The position numbers were made by a program, and so were the translations under genes. The notes under the pieces are model-generated. The model saw only the letters and a program-made list of their open reading frames with translations, was not told where the DNA came from and searched no databases. From positions 3,844,001 through 3,908,000 of the forward strand of contig NZ_CP034752.1 of the NCBI RefSeq assembly GCF_004295645.1: 64,000 nucleotides of DNA. The letters are read 5' to 3'. The stretch is from Limnobaculum zhutongyuii (lineage in GTDB: Bacteria; Pseudomonadota; Gammaproteobacteria; Enterobacterales; Enterobacteriaceae). Position 1 is the stretch's first letter; each line of letters opens with the position of its first letter. Of the stretch, positions 18,594 to 27,865 are shown piece after piece.

Positions 18594-19655
18594 ATGACCA
18601 TCCGAGTAGCTATTAATGGCTTTGGCCGTATTGGCCGCAGCGTTTTACGCGCTTTGTACGAGTCAGAACATCACAAAAAAATCAGTGTGGTGGCAATTAA
18701 TGAGCTGGCCGACCCTAACGGTATGGCACACTTATTAAAATACGATTCAACCCACGGGCGCTTTGCCCGTCGCATTCGTCAGGAAGGAAGAATGTTATGG
18801 GTGGATGATGATGCAATACAGTTATTCCATCAAAAAGAAATTACCAATCTGCCGTGGAAATCATTAAACGTTGATATCGTGCTGGATTGCAGCGGCGTTT
18901 ACGGGAGCCGAGCTGATGGCGAAGCGCATATCGCTGCCGGTGCCAAAAAGGTTCTGTTCTCCCACCCGGGGGGTAACGACTTAGATGCAACCATTGTTTA
19001 TGGCGTAAACCACCATGAATTAAAGGCCGGAGACCGTATCGTTTCCAATGCATCCTGTACCACTAACTGCATTATTCCGGTAATCAAACTGCTGGATGAT
19101 GCCTTTGAGATTCGCTCAGGCACGGTGACCACCATTCACGCTGCGATGAACGATCAGCCAGTGATTGATGCTTACCACAAAGACTTACGCCGCACCCGAG
19201 CGGCAAATCAGTCAATCATTCCGGTCGACACTAAACTGGCAGCGGGGATCACGCGTATCTTCCCTAAGTTTTGCGATCGATTTGAAGCGATTTCGGTGCG
19301 TGTACCCACCATCAACGTAACGGCTATCGATCTGAGCGTTACGCTGGAAGTCCCGGTAAGTGTGCAAGACATTAATCAGCTGTTAGAACATGCGGCTAAT
19401 AGCAACTTTCAGGGCATTGTGGATTATACCGAGTTACCGCTGGTTTCTACCGATTTTAATCATGATCCGCACAGCGCCATTGTGGATGGCACACAAACCC
19501 GGGTCAGCGGTCAGCATCTGGTAAAAATGTTGGTATGGTGTGATAACGAATGGGGCTTTGCCAACCGCATGCTGGATACCACGTTGGCGATGGTTGCCAG
19601 TGAGCAGCAATCGGAAGAAAGCTTCGTTAAAAAGATCACAGAACAAACCCTGTAG
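18594..19655 (+). CDS. epd: D-erythrose-4-phosphate dehydrogenase
   Basis: Epd oxidises erythrose 4-phosphate to 4-phosphoerythronate with NAD, the first step toward pyridoxal phosphate. It is a GAPDH-fold protein. The NAD-binding start is [17 protein letters not shown], the catalytic cysteine is in SNASCTTNC, and the C-terminal block is [16 protein letters not shown]. Epd-specific stretches ([39 protein letters not shown]) separate it from GapA. At 353 residues its C-terminus is slightly longer than in E. coli. E. coli epd is followed by pgk and fbaA; here a repeat and convergent thiD follow. Confidence 0.92.
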   Translation: MTIRVAINGFGRIGRSVLRALYESEHHKKISVVAINELADPNGMAHLLKYDSTHGRFARRIRQEGRMLWVDDDAIQLFHQKEITNLPWKSLNVDIVLDCSGVYGSRADGEAHIAAGAKKVLFSHPGGNDLDATIVYGVNHHELKAGDRIVSNASCTTNCIIPVIKLLDDAFEIRSGTVTTIHAAMNDQPVIDAYHKDLRRTRAANQSIIPVDTKLAAGITRIFPKFCDRFEAISVRVPTINVTAIDLSVTLEVPVSVQDINQLLEHAANSNFQGIVDYTELPLVSTDFNHDPHSAIVDGTQTRVSGQHLVKMLVWCDNEWGFANRMLDTTLAMVASEQQSEESFVKKITEQTL

Positions 19656-19736
19656 CACGCTCTTGGTGTATTTTTTACCCATCCGTAATTGCTCTGCGGA
19701 TAAAGTAGGTAACACGTTTTGTATCTTAATATAGCT

Positions 19737-19895
19737 CATCGGAGGGAGAGGGTGCCGTGGGGGTCGACTTGGCGTAAGCCAACGAAGTGCCCGTAGGCAG
19801 CCTAGGCCCGACGCACGTCGAAGCCAAGTACAGATGGTCTTCCGGTCGAGTACAAAATCAATATAAGCACTTCAGATTTTACGACCGGAATATCC
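19737..19895 (-). repeat. Dispersed structured repeat, copy B
   Basis: Read on the minus strand it runs TTCCGGTCG ... CGACCGGAA (left hairpin), GCGTCGGGCCTAG, CTACGGGC, the stem TTGGC-ttac-GCCAA, GTCGACCCCCACGG and CTCTCCCTCCGAT. It lacks the right-hand tail of copies A and C. It occupies most of the gap between convergent epd and thiD. Confidence 0.85.
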
Positions 19896-19962
19896 ATCAA
19901 GGCTAAATTATTAGGTTTGTTAGTGGACTGAACTACCGATTAATTACCAGCAGGTTTTATTT

Positions 19963-20760
19963 TCACCACCAGCGATGAAAATGGTGTACCGGGCCGATAC
20001 CGTGCCCCACTTCCAGACTGTCTGCCATTATCAGTGCCTGCTGTAAATAATCTTTAGCCCACTGTACTGTCTGCTCCCAGCTATCGCAGCGAGGGCGCAA
20101 CGCAGCCAGCGCGGCAGAAAGCGTACATCCGGTCCCATGAGTATGTTTAGTAGCAATTCTTTGGGCACTAAAGCGCAGCGTTTGCTGTGGGGTAATCAAC
20201 CAGTCGGGGCTTTCCGCTTCACTTAAATGCCCTCCTTTCATTAACACCGCCGGGCAGCCCATTCCTAACAGCGCTTTTCCCTGCTCCAACATTTCAGCTT
20301 CAGTGGTGGCAATAGAGCAATCAAGCAGAGCGGCAGCTTCCGGCAGATTAGGTGTAATCAAAGAAACAATCGGCAGCAATTGACGACGAATCGCCTCTAC
20401 TGCATCCGGAGCCAGTAACGGATCGCCACTTTTTGCCACCATTACCGTATCCAATACCACGTAAGGAATGGGATAGCGCTTTAGTGACTCAGCCACCACC
20501 TGCACAATATCTGATTCAGCCAGCATGCCAATTTTGGCGGTGTCGATACGCACATCATCCAGTACTGAACTAAGCTGGGCAGCCACAAAATCAGGCTCAA
20601 TGCGATAAACCGACTGTACACCCAGCGTATTTTGCGCCACCAGCGCGGTCATTACGCTGGTACCATAAGCTTCTAACGCAGAGAAGGTTTTTAAGTCAGC
20701 CTGAATACCTGCACCGCCACTTGGATCGGTACCGGCAATAGTTAATGCATTAATTCTCAT
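19963..20760 (-). CDS. thiD: Hydroxymethylpyrimidine/phosphomethylpyrimidine kinase
   Basis: ThiD phosphorylates HMP to HMP-P and HMP-PP for thiamine synthesis. The ribokinase-like fold is shown by [20 protein letters not shown] at the N-terminus and by the phosphate-binding [14 protein letters not shown]. The 265 residues are normal. Its ATG overlaps the thiM stop (ATGA), so the two are translationally coupled and lie under the thiM riboswitch. Confidence 0.95.
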   Translation of the reverse strand: MRINALTIAGTDPSGGAGIQADLKTFSALEAYGTSVMTALVAQNTLGVQSVYRIEPDFVAAQLSSVLDDVRIDTAKIGMLAESDIVQVVAESLKRYPIPYVVLDTVMVAKSGDPLLAPDAVEAIRRQLLPIVSLITPNLPEAAALLDCSIATTEAEMLEQGKALLGMGCPAVLMKGGHLSEAESPDWLITPQQTLRFSAQRIATKHTHGTGCTLSAALAALRPRCDSWEQTVQWAKDYLQQALIMADSLEVGHGIGPVHHFHRWW

Positions 20761-21572
20761 AGTGTTTTACCCATCAGATGTTCTGGTTGCAGTTGATAAA
20801 GCAGATCAAGAAAACGGGGAACAAAACTCCCCGGCCCGGCAGATTCACTGGCGGCAACGCCACCGCAAAGGGCCATTACCATGCAGGCGCTGGCAACCAG
20901 CTCAAGAGTCTTCTCTTTATCCAGCGATAAAAATGCAGCCACCACGGCGGACAATGCACAACCTGTTCCAACCACTCGGGTCATTAACGGATCGCCAAAA
21001 GGCAAGGCATAACAGGTTTGACCATCGGTTACATAGTCAATAGCGCCGGTCACCGCAACGATAGCACCGCTACCGTTGGCTAACTCAATCGCAGCCGGTA
21101 ACGCAGCTAAAGAATCGTCGGTACTGTCAACGCCGCGACCCGCTGAACTCAAACCGGCCAGCGCCATAATTTCAGAAGCATTACCGCGAATAGCCGCAGG
21201 TTTCATGGTCAATAATTGATGGGCGAAGTCAGTACGATAGCTCAATCCTCCGACCGCTACCGGATCCAAAACCCAGGGAACATTGGCGCGATTAGCTGAT
21301 TCCACCGCCAGCAACATCGCTTCTGCCTGAGTTTCGTTCAGGGTGCCCACATTGATCAAAAGCCCGCTGGCAATAGCACTAAAATCTCCGGCCTCCTGTC
21401 GGGCCACCACCATTGCCGGTGAGGTTCCTAAAGCCAGCAGAACATTGGCGGTAAAATTTTGTACCACCTGATTTGTCAGGCAATGAACTAAAGGGGAAGT
21501 GGTTCGCAGTTGCGTCAGCCAGTGGGCCGCAGCGGAACCGGGAAAGGGTTGAAGGTTGTGAGATGAATTCAT
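20757..21572 (-). CDS. thiM: Hydroxyethylthiazole kinase
   Basis: ThiM phosphorylates hydroxyethylthiazole in thiamine salvage. Typical blocks are [49 protein letters not shown] and the catalytic [15 protein letters not shown]. It is the first gene of thiMD. The ribosome site GGGAGC sits just before the ATG and downstream of a TPP aptamer, so translation is probably shut off when thiamine pyrophosphate is abundant. The E. coli operon also has thiM before thiD. Confidence 0.95.
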   Translation of the reverse strand: MNSSHNLQPFPGSAAAHWLTQLRTTSPLVHCLTNQVVQNFTANVLLALGTSPAMVVARQEAGDFSAIASGLLINVGTLNETQAEAMLLAVESANRANVPWVLDPVAVGGLSYRTDFAHQLLTMKPAAIRGNASEIMALAGLSSAGRGVDSTDDSLAALPAAIELANGSGAIVAVTGAIDYVTDGQTCYALPFGDPLMTRVVGTGCALSAVVAAFLSLDKEKTLELVASACMVMALCGGVAASESAGPGSFVPRFLDLLYQLQPEHLMGKTL

Positions 21573-21619
21573 AAAGCTCCCAACCGGCGTTAAAGAAGGC
21601 AGTACCGGTGGGATACCGT

Positions 21620-21705
21620 GACTTCCCTACGCTGGCATAATCCAGATCAGGTAATACGGGTGATATCTCAGCCGCTGTACATGTTGCACAGGGCACCCCG
21701 AGTCG
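21620..21705 (-). promoter_or_regulatory. TPP riboswitch controlling thiMD
   Basis: Read on the minus strand, the aptamer signatures come in order: CGGGGTGCCC, GGCTGAGA, a second hairpin, ACCTGATCTGGATTATGCCA, then GCGTAGGGAAG. These match the universal THI-box core. About 48 bases separate it from the thiM start, enough for an expression platform that can hide the GGGAGC ribosome site. Confidence 0.93.
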
Positions 21706-21744
21706 AAGTTACATATTAGACGATTGGACAAAAGGATCAAGGAT

Positions 21745-21950
21745 TTGTCGGGATATCATTAACGCTCCCGTAACGCTTCCTCCACCTTATTCAGCGGCTT
21801 AATCAAATACTCCAGCACCGTCTTCTGCCCGGTGAAACCACCACTACTGTTCCATCCAGATGGCCGTAAATAGAGGGGACGTAAGCGATCAGTTTAATCA
21901 TTGCAGGAGGTTCGGGCCGAATATAAGCGATATCACGTGGATTCATAAAC
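21745..21950 (-). pseudogene. Decayed duplicate of the HlyD gene 3' end
   Basis: From 21745 to 21832 the DNA is almost identical to 23020-23108, the last codons and stop of the intact HlyD adaptor gene plus 14 bases beyond. Then 142 bases are missing relative to the intact gene; the junction is at a repeated TCCGGT. Similarity then resumes with many substitutions to about 21950 (for example GGTTCGGGCCGAATATAAGCG). It has no start and no usable frame. Together with the intact copy it forms a direct repeat flanking the phzF gene. Confidence 0.88.
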
Positions 21951-22048
21951 CACGCTAAATAGGGGAGGAAATATATACAGATTGATAAGTTGATGTAGGT
22001 CATTTAACAGAGCTATCATCAAGCCTGATATATAGCGGATTATGGAAA

Positions 22049-22945
22049 ATGCTAAGAAGAGATAATGTGACGCCACGCGCCTACAAACAGGTAGATGTAT
22101 TTACCACCTCGCCATTGCAGGGCAATCCCTTGGCGGTGATCCTGGAGGCGGAGGGGTTAACTGAAATGCAGATGCTTTCACTCGCTCGCTGGACTAATCT
22201 TTCGGAAACGACATTTGTTTTCAAACCGACTAATCCAGCTGCAGATTATTTGGTGCGCATTTTTACCCCTGAAAAAGAGTTGCCCTTTGCCGGACATCCT
22301 ACATTGGGTACGGCCCATGCATTATTGGAGTCCGGGTTGGTGACCAAACAGCCGGGGATTGTTATGCAAGAATGTGGCGTTGGTCTGGTTGCTGTTAATA
22401 TCTTACCTGAAAGAACACTAGCGTTCGTCGCACCTACGGTAACGTTTCAAACATTGACTGTTGAGGAAAGGGAACTGTTAATAACCCATTTTCAACCTGC
22501 AGTTATTGAAACAAATACCATACCGGTGATTGCCGACATGGGCATTCGTTGGCTTATGGTACGTATGCCAAACGCTCAAGCCTGCCTGACAATGACGCCA
22601 GATCAAGCCATGATTAAAAAGCTGCAAGTTGCTTGCCATGTTGATGGTGTGGTGGTTTATGGTGCCTATTCATCTGGTGTTCCTGCTGATTATGAAATGC
22701 GAGCGTTTCTGGTTGAATTAGATAAATTGGTTGAGGATCCAGTAACCGGCAGCGCTAATGCGTGCTTAGCCCGTTTGCTGAAGACCAATAACTTTCCCGA
22801 CGGCGGATCGACGTCACTGGGGTATCAGGTTCAACAAGGTACCCAACTACATCGAAAAGGTTTGGTTAGCGTTCGTTTTATTCATGATGAGCCATGGATT
22901 GGTGGACAGATTTGCACGCTAGTTAATGGCTGGTTACACATTTAG
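22049..22945 (+). CDS. PhzF family isomerase-like protein
   Basis: The 298-residue protein has the PhzF/diaminopimelate-epimerase fold. Blocks are VDVFTTSPLQGNPLAVI, LSETTFVF (the conserved catalytic Glu), PFAGHPTLGTAHALL and EDPVTGSANACLARLL. There is no phenazine cluster nearby, so this is probably a stand-alone YddE-like member of unknown substrate. The start could be ATG 22049 or GTG 22067, which gives a start closer to relatives and has AGAAGAGA upstream. It sits between the intact and decayed copies of the hlyD 3' end and points against both neighbours, consistent with insertion. Confidence 0.88.
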   Translation: MLRRDNVTPRAYKQVDVFTTSPLQGNPLAVILEAEGLTEMQMLSLARWTNLSETTFVFKPTNPAADYLVRIFTPEKELPFAGHPTLGTAHALLESGLVTKQPGIVMQECGVGLVAVNILPERTLAFVAPTVTFQTLTVEERELLITHFQPAVIETNTIPVIADMGIRWLMVRMPNAQACLTMTPDQAMIKKLQVACHVDGVVVYGAYSSGVPADYEMRAFLVELDKLVEDPVTGSANACLARLLKTNNFPDGGSTSLGYQVQQGTQLHRKGLVSVRFIHDEPWIGGQICTLVNGWLHI

Positions 22946-22981
22946 ATATGGCTACATTTACTGATAACCAGACATTGTGAT

Positions 22982-23008
22982 CGGGAATGGGTATAGCACC
23001 CGTTCCCG
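22982..23008 (+). terminator. Hairpin downstream of phzF
   Basis: CGGGAATGGGT and ACCCGTTCCCG pair (one T-G wobble) around ATAGC, 36 bases past the phzF stop. It separates phzF from the convergent hlyD gene. Confidence 0.6.
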
Positions 23009-23033
23009 GCCTTAATGCATTGTCGGGATATCA

Positions 23034-24203
23034 TTAACGCTCCCGTAACGCTTCCTCCACCTTATTCAGCGGCTTAATCAAATACTCCAGCACCGTCTTC
23101 TGTCCGGTTTTAATCTCTACGTTAGCTACCATGCCCGGCATAATCGGAAAACGCTTACCGTTTTTATTATGCAGCTCTGCATTTTTAGTTCGCACATAAA
23201 CCCGATAATAGTACTGATCGCGTCGTACCTCGTCCTGTAAGGTATCCGGTGAAACCACGACCACGGTACCCTCCAGATTGCCATAAATAGAGGAGTCGTA
23301 AGCGGTCAGTTTGACCGTTGCAGGAAGTTCGGGCCGAATATAAGCGATATCCCGTGGGTTAATACGAGTTTCAATCAGCAGATGGTCTTCCAGCGGTACA
23401 ATCTCCATTAACTTACCGCCCGGAGGCAAAACGCCACCGACGGTAGTTACCTGAATATCTTTTACCACGCCATGGACCGGGGAATAGAGCGTAGCCCGAT
23501 CCAGTTGGTCAGCTTTACCCGCCATCACTTCCATCTGGGCATCCAGCTCGGCATTATTTTTTACCTGTTCTTCGCGTGCTCGTACCGCATACTGGTTACG
23601 CGCTTCATCGATTTTCCCCTGTAACTCCGTTGCCTGACGCTGCAAACGAATAACCTCAACCCGGCTGGCAGCCCCCTTTTCAATGAGTGGCTGAGTCATT
23701 TTCAGCTCAGAATTAACCAGATTGTACGAACGTTGTAAGTTGGAAACCGTTTCATCCAGATTGCGCCGTCTTGATTCATACAGCTGACGTTCGCGCGCTA
23801 CCAGCTCCGGCTCCTGTAATGTATCGGCGCTGAACTCCAGTGGAGCGCCGGTCAGTTCAGAGCGTAAACGCTCCGCAGAAGCGCGCAGCGTTCTTACCCT
23901 CGATGCCGCCTCACCATAGTTAGACTGAAAGCGTTTAGGATCGAGCTGTGCCAGCACCTGCCCTTTATTAACAATGTCACCTTCATGTACCGGCATAACA
24001 GAAACGATGCCGCCATCCAGACTCTCTATGACCTGAGCGCGCGTTGAAGGTGTTACCTTTCCCGTACCCACGGTCACTTCATCTAATGAAGCAAAACTTG
24101 CCCAGATAAAAAGCAAAATTCCACCTAATAATGTCAGCCAAACCACTGACGAATGACGGCGTCCTTGCTGAGCCATATCTTCCTGCATTGATAGTTCAGT
24201 CAT
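23034..24203 (-). CDS. HlyD family type I secretion adaptor (BapD-like)
   Basis: This 389-residue membrane-fusion protein links the inner-membrane ABC exporter to the TolC-like channel. A short cytoplasmic tail is followed by one membrane segment (about residues 22-41, VVWLTLLGGILLFIWASFAS). Then come a lipoyl/barrel half (GKVTPSTRAQVIESLDGG, VHEGDIVNKGQVLAQLDP), a long coiled-coil region (about 90-230), and the second barrel half (LYSPVHGVVKDIQV). I chose ATG 24203, with TGAGGA upstream, just after the ABC stop at 24214; a longer frame from 24236 overlaps the ABC gene. It is the last gene of the adhesin-export unit. Confidence 0.93.
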   Translation of the reverse strand: MTELSMQEDMAQQGRRHSSVVWLTLLGGILLFIWASFASLDEVTVGTGKVTPSTRAQVIESLDGGIVSVMPVHEGDIVNKGQVLAQLDPKRFQSNYGEAASRVRTLRASAERLRSELTGAPLEFSADTLQEPELVARERQLYESRRRNLDETVSNLQRSYNLVNSELKMTQPLIEKGAASRVEVIRLQRQATELQGKIDEARNQYAVRAREEQVKNNAELDAQMEVMAGKADQLDRATLYSPVHGVVKDIQVTTVGGVLPPGGKLMEIVPLEDHLLIETRINPRDIAYIRPELPATVKLTAYDSSIYGNLEGTVVVVSPDTLQDEVRRDQYYYRVYVRTKNAELHNKNGKRFPIMPGMVANVEIKTGQKTVLEYLIKPLNKVEEALRER

Positions 24204-24213
24204 TACGCAATCC

Positions 24214-26352
24214 TCAGGCGACAATAGATGCAACATTGGTGTTATGGCGAGCCTGATTCAGGATCTCATCGCGAGCACCATCTGCGACAATTTTCCCCCC
24301 ATCGACCACCACAATCCGATCCACCAGCGCTAATAGCGCCGGACGATGCGTTACCAGAATCAATGAACGCCCAACCAGCCAGCTTTGCAGCTGACGAATA
24401 ACATAGCTTTCCAACTGTTCATCCATGGATGCCGTGGGTTCATCCAGTAATACTACCTGTGGATTGCGTACGATCAGTCGGCTCAGTAACACCATCTGCC
24501 GCTGCCCTCCGGATAATCCTCTCCCACCTTCGTTTATCAGGCGATCAAGACTGGAGGCATCCTGCTGTACCAGCGTTAATGCACCACTGATACGTAAAGC
24601 CTGTATCAGCTCCTGATCGGTGGCATGAGGATGGCCCAGCATCAAATTCTGACGCAGCGTGCCAAAAAACAGGCGCGAGTCCTGTGACAGATAACCTACC
24701 TGACGTCGAATATCTGCCGGATCGACTTGCGCCATATCGACACCATCGATAATTACCTTTCCTCTGGTGGCCAATGCCTGTCCGGATAACAGACGCAGCA
24801 GGGTAGATTTCCCCATACCTACTTTGCCAAGAATCGCAACCCGCTCTCCCGGCTTAATATCCAGACTGGATATCTGTAGTGCTAAATCACTTTTTTCTTC
24901 GTCATAACTGTATTGCACATCTTTTAATTGGTAATGACCCGCCAGAACCGGACAGCGCGCCATCGGTTTCTCCGTATTGCGGTCCAATGGCTTTTTAAGC
25001 AGATCGTTAAGTCCGGTCATGGCGCTTTTGGCATGTTGCCAGCGAGAGAACACCATGGTGAGCTGCATCAGGGGGGCGATAGTACGGGAGGACAACAGGC
25101 TACAGGCCACCATGGTACCGGTAGTAATGGTGCCTTCCAGCACCAGATAAGCGCCAAACACCAGCATTCCGGCGTAGGTAATTTGCTGAACCGACGATGC
25201 CCAACCGCTTAATCGGGCACCCCACACCCGTTGTTTCATACCAATCGTGGCGCTGACTTTATGCGTTTGCTCCCACTGACGTTGAAAATAGGGTTCCGCC
25301 TGTAACGCTTTAATATCTTCAACGCCTTCGATGGACTCCACCAAGACCGCATTACGCAGTGCACTTTCACGCATTCCCTCTTTGGCTAATTTAGCCATCG
25401 GCCACTGAACCAGCAGGCCGGGAATCACTATCAGAGGAATAGCCAGCAGTGGAATTAACACCAGTTCACCGCCCACTGCCGCCATAATAGCCAAAAACAG
25501 CAGGACAAACGGCATATCCATCGCGGCACCAACGGTGGTCGAGGTGAGCAACTCACGCACCTGATCGATTTCTCTCAGTTGAGAAATAAAAGACCCCGTC
25601 GACTTAGGCCGCGCATCATTTTTAATTGCCAGCGCACGGGTAAAAAACATGGAGGAGACTTTTAAATCGATATGCTTACCCATCAAATCTGAAATGTGGG
25701 TACGCGACAGGCGGATAAAAAACTCCATTAGGGCTGCCAACAATACCCCAACAAACAGTACCCACAGCGTAGGGTAAGACTGCGATGGAATAACCCGATC
25801 ATACACCTGCATAGAAAACAGGATCCCTGCCAGCGCCAGTACGTTACTGATAATCGAAGCCAGTGAAATTTCTGCCAGTTGCCGTCCGGTATGGCGAAAA
25901 TGGCGCCAGAACCAGTGTTCACGATAGGGTTGTACAAACTCATCAATTCGCGAATCCTGCCCACGAGCGGCAATGCCCAGTAGCACAACATCTGGCTGGA
26001 TACGGGCAAGCAGTTCAGGCAGCGGCTCCTCCCGCAGTAAATCTCCCCCGTCGCCCAGCCAGTAAACCATCCGTTGCTCTTCATCCAGCGACTCTAAAAC
26101 AATCAGTGAACCATCCTGCAACTGAGCCATCACCGGCAGTATTTCATTACGCCAGCGCACGCTGGTTGCCGTCTGAATTTTTACCTGCATACCCATCAGG
26201 CTACTCAAGCGCTCTAACCGGCGGGGCAACGGTAAGCTCTCATACCAGCGCATTTGCTGACGCAGCGCATTAATATCCGTGGAGATGCCAAAACGCCCGG
26301 CAGCCCGGGACATTGCCATTATCCAGCTATCTGAATTGGGTAAATTGGCCAT
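24214..26352 (-). CDS. Type I secretion ABC transporter, LapB/BapC-like
   Basis: The 712-residue exporter energises adhesin secretion. The N-terminal 130 residues look like a C39-type peptidase domain that has lost its catalytic Cys (a C39-like domain, common in adhesin and RTX exporters). Six membrane segments follow (about 155-430). The ATPase domain has Walker A GKVGMGKST, signature LSGGQRQM, Walker B VVLLDEPTASMD and H-loop LVTHRPA. Its ATG shares one base with the tolC-like stop (TAATG), showing tight coupling. Confidence 0.95.
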   Translation of the reverse strand: MANLPNSDSWIMAMSRAAGRFGISTDINALRQQMRWYESLPLPRRLERLSSLMGMQVKIQTATSVRWRNEILPVMAQLQDGSLIVLESLDEEQRMVYWLGDGGDLLREEPLPELLARIQPDVVLLGIAARGQDSRIDEFVQPYREHWFWRHFRHTGRQLAEISLASIISNVLALAGILFSMQVYDRVIPSQSYPTLWVLFVGVLLAALMEFFIRLSRTHISDLMGKHIDLKVSSMFFTRALAIKNDARPKSTGSFISQLREIDQVRELLTSTTVGAAMDMPFVLLFLAIMAAVGGELVLIPLLAIPLIVIPGLLVQWPMAKLAKEGMRESALRNAVLVESIEGVEDIKALQAEPYFQRQWEQTHKVSATIGMKQRVWGARLSGWASSVQQITYAGMLVFGAYLVLEGTITTGTMVACSLLSSRTIAPLMQLTMVFSRWQHAKSAMTGLNDLLKKPLDRNTEKPMARCPVLAGHYQLKDVQYSYDEEKSDLALQISSLDIKPGERVAILGKVGMGKSTLLRLLSGQALATRGKVIIDGVDMAQVDPADIRRQVGYLSQDSRLFFGTLRQNLMLGHPHATDQELIQALRISGALTLVQQDASSLDRLINEGGRGLSGGQRQMVLLSRLIVRNPQVVLLDEPTASMDEQLESYVIRQLQSWLVGRSLILVTHRPALLALVDRIVVVDGGKIVADGARDEILNQARHNTNVASIVA

Positions 26353-27761
26353 TATGACGATCCTCCAAGTGTAGGGAGGTCATCGCCGGTCACTTTCTGA
26401 CGCTCGATCCCCAACATATCTAATAAATTATCCACTGCACCCGCATAACGCACTGCGGCATCCCAGGCATCATAGCGGGCCATAATGGCGGCGTTATCTG
26501 CCTGTAAAACATCTTGTTCAACGCTGAGTAAATCATTCAGGCTACGTTTATTCAGGCGGTATTCATCCTGATAGACGCTGCGCGTTTGCTCTGCACTGGC
26601 TTGCTGTGCTTCTCCAGCCTGCTGACGCTGTTGTGCCCCCAGCAGGTCCGCATAGGCAGTTGAGGCTTTTTGATCGACATCCAGCTTGCTGGCTTCAACT
26701 TCCGCCTGAGCATTCTGACGTTCCCCTTCCGCGGCATCGACCCGGGCCGAGGTAGCGCCCCCCTGATAAATAGGTGCATCCACCACCAGCTGTACCTGAT
26801 CGTCCCAGTACGAGCCGTCGCCATCCGCATATCGGGTGCGCCCGGCCTGTACTGAAATGGTAGGCCAGTGTTGAGCTTTCGCCTGTTGAATGCGCTTTTC
26901 GGCGGCCAGTTGTTTAGCCTGAGTGCTACGTACTGCATTATTTTGCTGATAGGGTAATGATTTAACGGAGATCTTTTGCCCCAGCAAATCTTTGGGTAAA
27001 TCCGGATACTCCGTGGCAACAACACCGGTCAAGGCTGATAGCGAAGCCTGTGCTGACATCACCTGTGCCTGATACTGTTGATAAGTGGCTTTCATTCCGG
27101 CAATGCGCGTTTCAGCCTGTAATACATCGGATTGAGAACTTAGTCCGGCCTCTGCCCGCAGCGTTGCCATTTGCCTGACGCTTTCAAGGGAAGCCAGATT
27201 ACGTTGCGCTGCCTGTGCCAACTCCTGATAGCGTTTAACCTGAAGATAACTCTGTAGCGTTTGTTGACCCACACCATTCAGGGTGCTGTAAAGCTGATAA
27301 TTGTAGGCATCGGATAAATCATGTTGCTCATCAATACTGCCTCCGGTTTTACCAAAGTCATACAGCAACTGTTTTAAATTAAGACCAACGGAACCATTAT
27401 TATCCAGTGAGCCCGAAGAGTCGGTTTGATGAGAGCGACCAACACCGCCCTGTAATGATACCTGAGGAAACCAACCGCTTTTTGCTACGTTCAGATTGGC
27501 TTGCCCAACGCGAATTTGTGCCGCTGCCTGAGCAATTTGCGGGTTACGGGCAAATGCCCGCAAAATGGCTTCATGTATGGATAAACTGGATTGGTTTTGT
27601 TCACTGGGGGCAACCTGCCACTGATACTCTTCCGCTGCATAACTTGCGGGCAAAAAAGTCAGAAACAGGCTGCTTATGCCACAACATAAACCGATGAGAT
27701 AACTGGAGGGCCGAACAGCGGATCGAAGTCCGGCACCAGGGCAACGTTTGGTGTATTTCAT
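26352..27761 (-). CDS. TolC family outer-membrane channel (BapB-like)
   Basis: This is the outer-membrane factor of the type I system. A signal peptide ends near LPASYAAEE. Two tandem outer-membrane-efflux repeats follow (first block SIHEAILRAFARNPQIAQAAAQI; second around PTISVQAGRTRYADGDGSYW, with the later RSLNDLLSVEQDVLQA). ATG 27761 is chosen because GTGGGA lies just upstream; a GTG at 27770 is the alternative. The protein is about 469 residues, normal for AggA/LapE-type members. The gene follows the adhesin gene by about 100 bases containing a strong hairpin. Confidence 0.92.
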   Translation of the reverse strand: MKYTKRCPGAGLRSAVRPSSYLIGLCCGISSLFLTFLPASYAAEEYQWQVAPSEQNQSSLSIHEAILRAFARNPQIAQAAAQIRVGQANLNVAKSGWFPQVSLQGGVGRSHQTDSSGSLDNNGSVGLNLKQLLYDFGKTGGSIDEQHDLSDAYNYQLYSTLNGVGQQTLQSYLQVKRYQELAQAAQRNLASLESVRQMATLRAEAGLSSQSDVLQAETRIAGMKATYQQYQAQVMSAQASLSALTGVVATEYPDLPKDLLGQKISVKSLPYQQNNAVRSTQAKQLAAEKRIQQAKAQHWPTISVQAGRTRYADGDGSYWDDQVQLVVDAPIYQGGATSARVDAAEGERQNAQAEVEASKLDVDQKASTAYADLLGAQQRQQAGEAQQASAEQTRSVYQDEYRLNKRSLNDLLSVEQDVLQADNAAIMARYDAWDAAVRYAGAVDNLLDMLGIERQKVTGDDLPTLGGSS

Positions 27762-27829
27762 TTTTCCCACATTCTATTAGATGATGGTTGTTATAAATAA
27801 AGCTATACCAGAGTCGATCCCTATCTCTG

Positions 27830-27856
27830 ACCGGTGCGGCCAACGACCGCACCGGT
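27830..27856 (-). terminator. Intercistronic hairpin between adhesin and tolC-like gene
   Basis: ACCGGTGCGG and CCGCACCGGT are a perfect 10-bp stem around CCAACGA... loop bases, 10 bases after the adhesin stop. There is no clear U-run, so it may be a partial terminator or an mRNA-stabilising hairpin that sets the ratio of adhesin to exporter. Confidence 0.5.
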
Positions 27857-27865
27857 GTTTACTGC

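Noticed and set aside
21803..22003. 66-codon minus-strand open frame upstream of phzF
   Set aside because: It lies in the decayed hlyD duplicate and only partly matches the HlyD frame; it is pseudogene debris.
22049..22945. Part of a phenazine biosynthesis cluster
   Set aside because: Only a PhzF-fold protein is present; no other phz gene lies within the window.
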